Part shown: positions 1 to 5,299 of the stretch, piece by piece
Position numbering within the stretch: the stretch's first letter is position 1
How the letters are laid out: each line of letters opens with the position of its first letter
Assembly (NCBI GenBank): GCA_007129635.1
Contig: SKVE01000376.1
Coordinates: forward strand, 1-5,609
DNA: 5,609 nucleotides
Direction of reading: 5' to 3'
DNA from: Planctomycetaceae bacterium
Lineage (GTDB): Bacteria > Planctomycetota > Planctomycetia > Pirellulales > Pirellulaceae
Notes under the pieces: generated by a model
Database searches by the model: none
What the model was told of the DNA's origin: nothing
The model's input: the letters and a program-made list of their open reading frames with translations, nothing else
Translations under genes and position numbers: made by a program

Positions 1-20
1 CCAGCGAAAATGCGCGACAT
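1..20 (-). CDS. possible 5' end of a downstream minus-strand gene (partial)
   Basis: An ATG at 18-20 on the minus strand opens a frame (MSRIFA...) that runs off the left edge after six full codons. It lies 23 bases after the stop of the membrane-protein gene at 44-772, a spacing usual for co-transcribed genes. No Shine-Dalgarno sequence is visible in front of it. Six codons cannot identify a product, so this is only a candidate start based on position. Confidence 0.2.
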
Positions 21-43
21 CTGTTTCGTCTGCCTGTCGTCGA

Positions 44-772
44 CTAATCCTGGCTGGTGTCAGCCAATTCCTGCAGCGAGAGGCGGTCTGGGGCGTAGAA
101 GCGTCCCTGCTTTGCCAAGCGGACGGCCGCCTGAGGATTTCCCAGTTCGATCTGCGTTCGCGCCAGCAGTTCGTAACGATCGCCCAATGTTTCCGCGATC
201 GTTTGCTCCAATTCTGGGGAATCGGTCGATCGATCGGCCAACGCGAATACGTCGGGCACCAAGAGATACAGTTGGTCTTCTGCTAAACGATCGACGGTTG
301 CCCAAAGAACCTTGGCCAACTCGAGATTCTCCTCGGTCCACTGCTGCCAGAGCAGGCGATTGTTCCCGTCGCGAGCATCGAGATAATCGCACAGAATGTT
401 TGCATCGCCAAAATCCATTGACCGAGCCCCCTGCTGGGCCCAGACCAAATCCCACCGCAGGTCGGACGAATCATCCGAGCCGACCAAGCCTTCACGGACC
501 AACAATCGTTCTAAGGGATTCGTCGATTCGTTTCGATAGATGGGCGTGAGTTGAATTTGCAGCAGAGGAAGCTCGTAATAGAAGAACGTGCGTCGTTGGA
601 AGCTATTGGGCGAGAACTCCTCGCCGTAGACGGGACCGAAGATCTGTATCGAGACGTACGCGATGACACTCAGCCCGGCAGCGCCGAGCAGAAGGATTCC
701 CCAACGCCAGCCACGGCGAGGCGACTTGCGAGCTGCGAATCGGTCAGTCGAAGCGTTGTTGACGTTGCTCAT
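44..772 (-). CDS. uncharacterised single-pass membrane protein with a TPR-like C-terminus
   Basis: I do not recognise this 242-residue protein. A short hydrophilic N-terminus with a basic cluster (residues 12-24, including KSPRRGWR) precedes one strongly hydrophobic segment at about 22-46. There is no signal-peptidase site, so a signal anchor with a periplasm-side or paryphoplasm-side body is likely by the positive-inside rule. The body is mixed charged and aromatic (RRTFFYYELPLLQIQLTPIYR begins near 60). Residues 197-230 fit one tetratricopeptide-type helix pair (YELLARTQIELGNPQAAVRLA), suggesting a protein-interaction role. The ATG at 772 is the only usable start: the frame is open up to a stop at 845-847 but holds no other ATG, GTG or TTG. 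No clear ribosome-binding site precedes it. The 158 bases between it and the zinc-knuckle frame at 931 show no convincing promoter. The absence of frameshifts and the coherent composition support a real gene; its function is unknown. Confidence 0.75.
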   Translation of the reverse strand: MSNVNNASTDRFAARKSPRRGWRWGILLLGAAGLSVIAYVSIQIFGPVYGEEFSPNSFQRRTFFYYELPLLQIQLTPIYRNESTNPLERLLVREGLVGSDDSSDLRWDLVWAQQGARSMDFGDANILCDYLDARDGNNRLLWQQWTEENLELAKVLWATVDRLAEDQLYLLVPDVFALADRSTDSPELEQTIAETLGDRYELLARTQIELGNPQAAVRLAKQGRFYAPDRLSLQELADTSQD

Positions 773-930
773 GGCAGCATCTTTGGCACGAAAAACGGTC
801 TGCGAAGAAAGATCTTCCTGGATTGTTGCCGGCCCCCATGCATTTTACAAGCCGCATGTCGACTTCCCGCTTGGCCAGCCAGACGCTAAGATCGGGCGTT
901 TTCGACCGATTCCGATTGTGTTATCGTAGC

Positions 931-1164
931 CTACGAGCGCCCTAGCAGTTTCAGGAAAAAGTCAGCGGTTCTGCCATGATCGACCCAGGCCCCCCGACAA
1001 TCTTCGCATCGACAGGCCGTGGTCGCGGACCACGCGGCAGGCCCTTGCGATTTGCGACCGAGCGTCAGGCTCATGTCGTCCGTCGAAACCAACATCAACG
1101 GTTGGTCGGGGCAACGGCGAAAGCCAAAATTGCGGTCTCTTTGGCCAGTGCCGGCAGCGACCAT
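931..1164 (-). CDS. possible small zf-TFIIB-like zinc-knuckle protein, antisense to the scpB 5' end
   Basis: This 77-codon frame lies opposite the first 63 codons of scpB, codon-aligned with it. Residues 53-64 read CEDCRGAWVDHG. That fits the second knuckle of zf-TFIIB-type zinc ribbons (CxxCxGxWxDxG), a pattern rarely met by chance. Residues 18-25 (CPDQPLML) resemble a first knuckle, but one of its two expected cysteines is missing and the distance to the second knuckle is longer than usual. The first cysteine may be replaced by Phe15 or the second by Gln21. It could be a diverged gene, a decaying one or a coincidental shadow. No ribosome-binding site precedes the ATG at 1164; internal ATGs at 1095 and 1074 are alternatives. 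Its left end coincides almost exactly with where conserved ScpB sequence begins on the other strand, as expected if scpB really starts further in. Base composition by codon position does not decide between the strands. Confidence 0.3.
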   Translation of the reverse strand: MVAAGTGQRDRNFGFRRCPDQPLMLVSTDDMSLTLGRKSQGPAAWSATTACRCEDCRGAWVDHGRTADFFLKLLGRS

Positions 1165-2139
1165 CGTCTGCAGCGTTTAGAGGCGGTTTTGTTTTTGTCC
1201 AAAGAACCGTTGACGACACGCAAGTTAAGTCAATATGCTAATCTAGCCGATGCTACGGAAGCTCGCACCTTGATTCGACGTTTGAACGAAATGTACGATG
1301 CCAAGGGGCGAAGTTTCCGTGCCGAACGGGTGGCGGGCGGGTACCAATTGTTGACTCGCTGCCAGTTCGCCACCTGGGTTCGACGCCTGCAGCATGTGCC
1401 ACACGAAACGCGGCTATCGGCCCCAGCGTTGGAAACGTTGGCGGTGGTCGCGTACCGTCAGCCCGTTTTGCGGGCTGAAATCGAGGCCATTCGGGGAGTA
1501 GCGTGCGGCGAGATCCTTCGACAATTGATGGAACGCGACCTGGTTCGCATCGGTGGTCGAAGCGAAGAATTGGGGCGACCCTACCTTTACACCACGACAA
1601 AACAGTTTCTGCTAATGTTTGGACTGGATAATGTCGAAAGTCTGCCTCGCGTCGAGTTCATGAGGACCGATGGGAACGAAGTCGTTGACTCACGGCACGA
1701 GAGCGGAACGAGTTGTCCTCGTTCGTCCAAGGCCGGAGAAATGAAAACCACTCAAATAGAGGAGGAAAGTGAGATGCCAATGGGGACTAGTTTTGCCTTG
1801 GATCGGGAAGAAATGCTCGTCGCCACTTTGGAAGACGAGCCTATCGTGCCTCCGGTGACCGCTTTTGACGAGGAGGACGATGATTATGACGAGTTCTACG
1901 AGGAGGACGATGATATCGATGACGACGACGAAGATGAGGATTTGGATGAGGAAATCGAAGAAGAAATTGTAGGCGTCGAGGAACTGGAGAAGGTGGTGGA
2001 GGAGGACGACGACGAAGACGACTTCGACGATGAAAACCAATGGGAGGAAGTCGACGACGAGGACGACGACGACGATTGGGATGACGATGACGACTGGGAT
2101 GATGACGACGAAGACGAAGACGAAGATGATTGGGATTAA
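976..2139 (+). CDS. scpB: segregation and condensation protein B with long acidic C-terminal tail
   Basis: ScpB is the winged-helix dimer that, with the kleisin ScpA, completes the SMC condensin complex in chromosome segregation. The conserved core spans about residues 64-228. The first winged helix starts at HRLQRLEAVLFLSKEPLT, with GGYQLLTR near 121-128. The second holds LETLAVVAYRQP (152-163), RAEIEAIRGV (166-175) and GRPYLYTTTKQFL (200-212), ending with FGLDNVESLP as in the family. Usual ScpB length is about 180-250 residues; this frame gives 387. The excess is a 63-residue Arg/Gly-rich N-terminus, a linker (229-296) and an acidic tail (298-387) with 68 Asp/Glu in 90 positions. The ATG at 976 has only a distant AGGA (953-956), and its first 63 codons overlap an antisense zinc-knuckle frame. 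The true start may therefore be an internal TTG (1045, 1102 or 1141), none with a good ribosome-binding site. No scpA lies next to it. Identity is firm; the start and the unity of core and tail are not. Confidence 0.93.
   Translation: MIDPGPPTIFASTGRGRGPRGRPLRFATERQAHVVRRNQHQRLVGATAKAKIAVSLASAGSDHRLQRLEAVLFLSKEPLTTRKLSQYANLADATEARTLIRRLNEMYDAKGRSFRAERVAGGYQLLTRCQFATWVRRLQHVPHETRLSAPALETLAVVAYRQPVLRAEIEAIRGVACGEILRQLMERDLVRIGGRSEELGRPYLYTTTKQFLLMFGLDNVESLPRVEFMRTDGNEVVDSRHESGTSCPRSSKAGEMKTTQIEEESEMPMGTSFALDREEMLVATLEDEPIVPPVTAFDEEDDDYDEFYEEDDDIDDDDEDEDLDEEIEEEIVGVEELEKVVEEDDDEDDFDDENQWEEVDDEDDDDDWDDDDDWDDDDEDEDEDDWD
1759..1765 (+). promoter_or_regulatory. consensus Shine-Dalgarno inside scpB, before an in-frame ATG
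   Basis: GAGGAGG at 1759-1765 sits 8 bases before the ATG at 1774, a near-ideal ribosome-binding site, and it is better than the one in front of scpB itself. The same bases encode Glu-rich linker residues in the scpB frame, so the match could come from coding for acidic residues. It is also where a separate start for the acidic module would be expected. Confidence 0.45.
1774..2139 (+). CDS. alternative: independent 121-residue acidic protein within the scpB frame
   Basis: From the ATG at 1774 the scpB frame encodes a self-contained protein, with 74 of 121 residues Asp or Glu and one Lys. Its first 30 residues (MPMGTSFALDREEM..., LEDEPIVPPVTAF) are ordinary in composition, and then the acidic run begins. 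Three things suggest a distinct gene or an internal start: the consensus GAGGAGG 8 bases upstream, a position well past the end of the normal ScpB core (residue 228), and the abrupt change in composition. Against this, no stop codon separates it from scpB, so ScpB ribosomes would also make the fused form. A second in-frame ATG at 1741 lacks such a site. Acidic tails of this kind are usually disordered and may act as charge mimics or partner-binding tails; no specific role can be assigned. It is listed as an alternative product overlapping scpB. Confidence 0.4.
   Translation: MPMGTSFALDREEMLVATLEDEPIVPPVTAFDEEDDDYDEFYEEDDDIDDDDEDEDLDEEIEEEIVGVEELEKVVEEDDDEDDFDDENQWEEVDDEDDDDDWDDDDDWDDDDEDEDEDDWD
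1867..2136 (+). repeat. low-complexity GAY/GAR codon tract (Asp/Glu tail)
   Basis: This tract is built almost wholly of GAC, GAT, GAA and GAG codons, with local near-perfect repeats such as three GACGAA units around 2107-2124 and recurring GAYTGGGAT units at 2074, 2092 and 2128. On the minus strand it gives spurious open frames rich in Val, Ile and Leu, which are shadows. Such tracts are prone to slippage and length variation between strains. Confidence 0.8.
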
Positions 2140-2166
2140 GGCGCTTCGTTTACTCGCCCGTACCTA

Positions 2167-3948
2167 TCAACGTTTGTCTGTGATGGGCAGGGCTCGCAAT
2201 CCTAGCTCTTCCAACTGTCGTCGATCCACTTCGCCGGGCGCCTCGGTCATCAGGTCGGTCGCCCGTTGAGTCTTCGGGAACGCGATGCAATCACGGATGC
2301 TGTCCAATCCCGCGAACAGCATGACGATCCGGTCGATCCCCAACGCGATCCCTCCGTGTGGTGGCGCACCGTACTGAAGAGCCTCCAAGAGGAAGCCGAA
2401 GCGATCGCGAGCCGTTTCGGCATCGATTCCCAGCAGATCAAAGACGCGTTGCTGTTGCTGGCTGTCGTGGATTCGGATCGTGCCGCCGCCGGCTTCCGAT
2501 CCGTTGATCACCAGATCGTAAGCCTGGGCACGAGCTCGTGCGGGATCGGTTCCCAACAAATCCAAGTCCGCTGTGCAAGGAGCCGTGAACGGGTGATGCA
2601 TGGCAGCCCATCGTTGCTGGTCGGCATCCCAGTCGAACATCGGAAACTGGACCACCCACGAAAAATGCATGGTGCCCGGCGAGTACACCTTCAATTCATG
2701 GCCCAGTCGTTTGCGAAGGCCGTTCAGCGCCTTGCATGTGATCGGCCAAGCGTCCGCCACGAACAGCAGCAGATCACCAGCCTGGGCCTGCATGCGTTCG
2801 GCAAGTTTCGCCAGCCAGGAATCGTCGAAATTCTTGGCGATCGGCGACCACAGCTTGCCGTCGGCTTCCACGCGGAACCATGCTAGACCTTTCGCGCCGA
2901 AATCTTGTTTGACAAAGTCCGTCAATTCATCGATTCGCTTCCTGGAAAACTCCGCAGCCGCAGATTTGGCGTTCAGCCCGCGAACACGACCACCCGAGTC
3001 AACGGCCTCGCGAAACACGCGGAATTCACATTGTGCGGCCAGTTCGGAACAATCAACCAATTCCATCCCGAACCGCAAATCGGGCGCATCGTGTCCGAAA
3101 CGTTCCATCGCTTCATCGTACGTCATCCGCGGCAACGGCAGGGTGAGTTCCTGTCCGAGCAGATCACGAGCCAGACGCGCCATCAAACCGTCGATCATGC
3201 CCATCACGTCGTCCGCATCCACAAACGACATCTCCAGATCCAACTGAGTGAACTCCGGCTGCCGATCCGCCCTCAAGTCCTCATCTCGGAAACACCGAGC
3301 GATTTGGACATAGCGGTCAAAGCCGGCGACCATCAGAATCTGCTTATATAACTGCGGAGACTGTGGTAACGCGTAGAACCGCCCGGGAGAAACGCGGCTG
3401 GGTACGAGATAATCCCGAGCCCCCTCGGGGGTGCTGCGCCCCAAGACAGGTGTCTCGACATCGATAAACTGGTGTTCGGCAAAATAGTCGCGCATCGTCT
3501 TGATGATCTGGCCGCGCAAGATCATCGTCTGCTGCAACTGAGGACGGCGAAGATCCAGATAGCGGTGACGCAACCTTAGGTCTTCGCCGGGTACATCTGT
3601 GGTTCCCGGTGAAAAAGGTGGTGTTTTGCTCTTGTTCAGGACCTCTAAGCTCGATATCCGCACCTCGATTTCGCCGGTTGCCAGTTTCGGATTCACCGTC
3701 CCCGCGGGACGAGCAGCAACCTGCCCCGTCACCCTCACAACATCCTCGGCTCGCAATCGACTGGCCTGATCGACCAACTCGCGACCACTTTCCGGACTGG
3801 CGACCACCTGCGTCTTGCCGTATCGATCGCGCAGATCCAGGAAAACAGCCCCTCCATGATCTCGGGCACTGTCGACCCAGCCACAAAGAGTGGCTTCCGA
3901 GTCGATTTGTTCGAAACGTAACTCGCCGCAAGTATGAGTTCGCAACAA
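2167..3948 (-). CDS. aspS: aspartyl-tRNA synthetase, bacterial type, probably non-discriminating
   Basis: This class IIb enzyme attaches aspartate to tRNA in the cytoplasm. The 593-residue length is normal for the bacterial form. In order: an N-terminal OB-fold anticodon-binding domain (about 1-105), the catalytic core with QSPQLYK (196-202), motif 2 (FRDEDLRADRQPEF from 220, Arg221), the bacterial GAD insert (roughly 310-420), NGSEAGGGTIRIH in the C-terminal part of the core, and motif 3 (GIALGIDRIVMLF from 533, Arg540). His31 and Gly83 sit where non-discriminating AspRS carries them; the E. coli discriminating enzyme has Leu at the first site. It may thus also make Asp-tRNA(Asn) for GatCAB. 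The start is TTG at 3948: LRTHTCGEL follows as in the family and no ATG exists upstream before a stop at 3988-3990. A second TTG at 3945 is possible. The ribosome-binding site is weak. It lies 131 bases downstream of the yacL-like gene; a TACAAT (4012-4017) in that gap lacks a good -35. It converges on scpB with 27 bases between. Confidence 0.98.
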   Translation of the reverse strand: MLRTHTCGELRFEQIDSEATLCGWVDSARDHGGAVFLDLRDRYGKTQVVASPESGRELVDQASRLRAEDVVRVTGQVAARPAGTVNPKLATGEIEVRISSLEVLNKSKTPPFSPGTTDVPGEDLRLRHRYLDLRRPQLQQTMILRGQIIKTMRDYFAEHQFIDVETPVLGRSTPEGARDYLVPSRVSPGRFYALPQSPQLYKQILMVAGFDRYVQIARCFRDEDLRADRQPEFTQLDLEMSFVDADDVMGMIDGLMARLARDLLGQELTLPLPRMTYDEAMERFGHDAPDLRFGMELVDCSELAAQCEFRVFREAVDSGGRVRGLNAKSAAAEFSRKRIDELTDFVKQDFGAKGLAWFRVEADGKLWSPIAKNFDDSWLAKLAERMQAQAGDLLLFVADAWPITCKALNGLRKRLGHELKVYSPGTMHFSWVVQFPMFDWDADQQRWAAMHHPFTAPCTADLDLLGTDPARARAQAYDLVINGSEAGGGTIRIHDSQQQQRVFDLLGIDAETARDRFGFLLEALQYGAPPHGGIALGIDRIVMLFAGLDSIRDCIAFPKTQRATDLMTEAPGEVDRRQLEELGLRALPITDKR

Positions 3949-4063
3949 GGTTGGATTTCCCGTGTGAGTAAGTTGGAGAGATCGAATCTAGAAGGATACC
4001 ACAAGCGGAGCATTGTAAACGGAGAACATCGTCGCGCGAAGGTTCAACGCGGTATCTTTGGCA

Positions 4064-4080
4064 AAACACGGCCGGTGTTT
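4064..4080 (-). terminator. weak terminator-like hairpin after the yacL-like gene
   Basis: Starting within the stop codon of the yacL-like gene, AAACAC and GTGTTT form a perfect 6-bp stem around a 5-base loop, followed on the minus strand by a short run of T (four in all, counting stem bases). The stem is A/T-heavy and the T-run short, so termination would be partial at best. It could reduce read-through into aspS. Confidence 0.25.
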
Positions 4081-5093
4081 CAACCGGTCCTTGCCCGCTG
4101 CTCGAACCGACCGAAGATCATGCGACCGGCGCTCGTCTGTAGAACGCTGGTCACAGTCAGTTGGACCATCTGGCCCACATGGTCGCGCCCAGCTTCGATG
4201 ACGATCATCGTACCATCATCCAGGTACCCCACACCTTGCCCAGGTTCCTCGCCGGGCCGGACGACTTTAACTTCCACCTTTTCGCCCGGCAGAAACACCG
4301 GCTTCAGCGAATTGGCCACATCGTTCAGATTAACGACTGGCACGTTATGCAGCCGAGCGACTTTGTTCAGATTGTAATCGCCCGTGACCACCTTGCCCTC
4401 GAGCGCTTTGGCCAGCAGAACCAGCTTCATATCTACCGGTTGATCCGCCATGTCGGGGTGGTCTCGATCGTACATCTTCAGCTCGACATTCTGGCTGGTT
4501 CTCAAACGTTGCAGCATATCCAAGCCACGTCTTCCTCGTGACCGACGCATTTTATCACCGCTATCGGCGATGGCCTGCAATTCCACTAAGACGAATCGAG
4601 GCATGATCAACGGATTGTCCAGAATGCTGGTTTCCACCAGATCGGCAATCCTGCCATCGATCACTACGCTGGTGTCCAAAATGTACGGTTTCAGGCCCTT
4701 CACCTCCTTGGAGAACTCGACATAGGGGATGACAAAGCGGAAATCGTCCTTCGTCTGCATCAACAGACTGATGCAGGAATAACAGACGATCATTCCCAGC
4801 ACCAAATGGATCTTCTCGCGGTAGGGACTGTCATGCAGCATGGGAGTCAGGGCCACGCTGATGGCGTAAGTCAAGAACAATCCGACCAGGACACCGAAGT
4901 AGACCGCCGAAATCAGATCCAGACGCTTCCGCGGGACGACGATGTCGATGGTCAGCACAATCGCGGCGATCACCAGCACGGTGACGAAATCGACCCAAGG
5001 GTACTGGGACATAAACTGCTTGCCGGTGGCGAAAAAGGTACCGAGCCCGGCAGCGACCATGAAAAAAACACATCGCAATATAAGTAGTGCCAC
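4080..5093 (-). CDS. YacL-like membrane protein with PIN and TRAM domains
   Basis: With a start at 5093 this is a 337-residue protein of the YacL family. Four hydrophobic segments lie at about 1-22, 35-53, 60-82 and 95-113. A PIN domain follows (about 136-255) with the usual acidic residues in place: Asp140 (ILDTSVVIDGRI), Glu171 (FVLVELQAIADSG), Asp221 and Asp239 (VVTGDYNLNKVA). A C-terminal TRAM domain (about 265-337, LPGEKVEVKVVRPG) is a predicted RNA-binding fold. By family knowledge this is a membrane-anchored putative ribonuclease facing the cytoplasm; its substrate is not established. The start chosen is GTG at 5093, because GAGGA lies 7 bases before it and the encoded VALLILRCVFF matches the usual family N-terminus. 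A GTG at 5138 would add 15 hydrophilic residues and has no such site. It precedes aspS on the same strand and has a candidate promoter at 5166-5194. In Bacillus subtilis yacL also lies in a cluster containing tRNA synthetase genes, perhaps by coincidence. Confidence 0.92.
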   Translation of the reverse strand: MALLILRCVFFMVAAGLGTFFATGKQFMSQYPWVDFVTVLVIAAIVLTIDIVVPRKRLDLISAVYFGVLVGLFLTYAISVALTPMLHDSPYREKIHLVLGMIVCYSCISLLMQTKDDFRFVIPYVEFSKEVKGLKPYILDTSVVIDGRIADLVETSILDNPLIMPRFVLVELQAIADSGDKMRRSRGRRGLDMLQRLRTSQNVELKMYDRDHPDMADQPVDMKLVLLAKALEGKVVTGDYNLNKVARLHNVPVVNLNDVANSLKPVFLPGEKVEVKVVRPGEEPGQGVGYLDDGTMIVIEAGRDHVGQMVQLTVTSVLQTSAGRMIFGRFEQRARTG

Positions 5094-5100
5094 AATGGAT

Positions 5101-5105
5101 TCCTC
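5101..5105 (-). promoter_or_regulatory. ribosome-binding site deciding the yacL-like start
   Basis: On the minus strand GAGGA at 5105-5101 lies 7 bases before the GTG at 5093. It supports the shorter form over the GTG at 5138, which has no purine-rich stretch at the right distance. Confidence 0.65.
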
Positions 5106-5165
5106 GACTGTACGTGATCCGCGCCCATCGCCAGTCACTTGGAACGAACTGGCTACCTACGCATG

Positions 5166-5194
5166 AATATAGACTTTGTCCTTAAGATAGTCTA
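5166..5194 (-). promoter_or_regulatory. candidate sigma-70 promoter for the yacL-like gene and aspS
   Basis: On the minus strand TAGACT (5194-5189, four of six matches to TTGACA) and TATATT (5171-5166, five of six matches to TATAAT) are separated by exactly 17 bases. Transcription would begin near 5159, giving a leader of roughly 65 bases to the GTG at 5093. A promoter is expected here because a strong terminator at 5234-5268 cuts off the upstream gene. Planctomycete promoters are poorly defined, so this rests on general bacterial consensus. Confidence 0.45.
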
Positions 5195-5195
5195 T
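5169..5195. repeat. inverted repeat overlapping the candidate -35 and -10 (possible operator)
   Basis: ATAGACT (5169-5175) and AGTCTAT (5189-5195) are perfect 7-bp arms separated by 13 bases that include the palindrome CTTAAG near the centre. One arm covers the candidate -35 and the other overlaps the -10. That is where a dimeric repressor would sit, but a chance repeat cannot be excluded. Just upstream CCTTC/GAAGG (5201-5205/5210-5214) forms a second small dyad. Confidence 0.35.
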
Positions 5196-5233
5196 GCAAC
5201 CCTTCTTGCGAAGGACTTGTACTGGAAGGAACG

Positions 5234-5268
5234 AAAAAAAGGGCGAAACGCCGAGGCGAATCGCCCTT
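5234..5268 (-). terminator. strong intrinsic terminator for the SHD1 gene
   Basis: On the minus strand AAGGGCGA (5268-5261) pairs perfectly with TCGCCCTT (5246-5239). An inner CGC/GCG pairing is possible around a CTCG loop, and an uninterrupted run of seven T (5240-5234) follows. It lies about 32 bases past the stop of the SHD1-domain gene. The plus strand lacks the T-run, so it acts in one direction. Confidence 0.87.
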
Positions 5269-5299
5269 GAAGTTGATCAGGATGCGGTTTGCATCGGGG

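Noticed and set aside
10..549. Long plus-strand open frame opposite the membrane-protein gene
   Set aside because: Arg/Pro-rich composition typical of an antisense shadow; the minus-strand protein has coherent domains.
901..931. Promoter-like TTCGAC and TATCGT upstream of scpB
   Set aside because: Too few consensus matches and 15-base spacing; not supportable.
1018..1034. Palindrome CGTGGTC-GCG-GACCACG near the scpB start
   Set aside because: The 7-bp arms are perfect, but a few such repeats are expected by chance in 5.6 kb, and it lies in coding sequence on one or both strands. No promoter elements flank it.
1690..2040. Minus-strand open frame rich in Val, Ile, Leu and Phe opposite the acidic tail
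   Set aside because: It is the reverse complement of Asp/Glu codons, which necessarily reads as hydrophobic residues; it is not a membrane protein.
2140..2166. Possible shared terminator between convergent scpB and aspS
   Set aside because: Only a 4-bp GGCG/CGCC pairing with a long loop and no T-run is present.
2266..3351. Several plus-strand open frames inside aspS
   Set aside because: They are shadows of an intact, highly conserved gene on the minus strand.
3344..4069. Minus-strand frame overlapping the aspS 5' half, as if aspS were frameshifted
   Set aside because: AspRS is continuous in one frame from residue 1 to 593 with all motifs; the second frame shows no family sequence.
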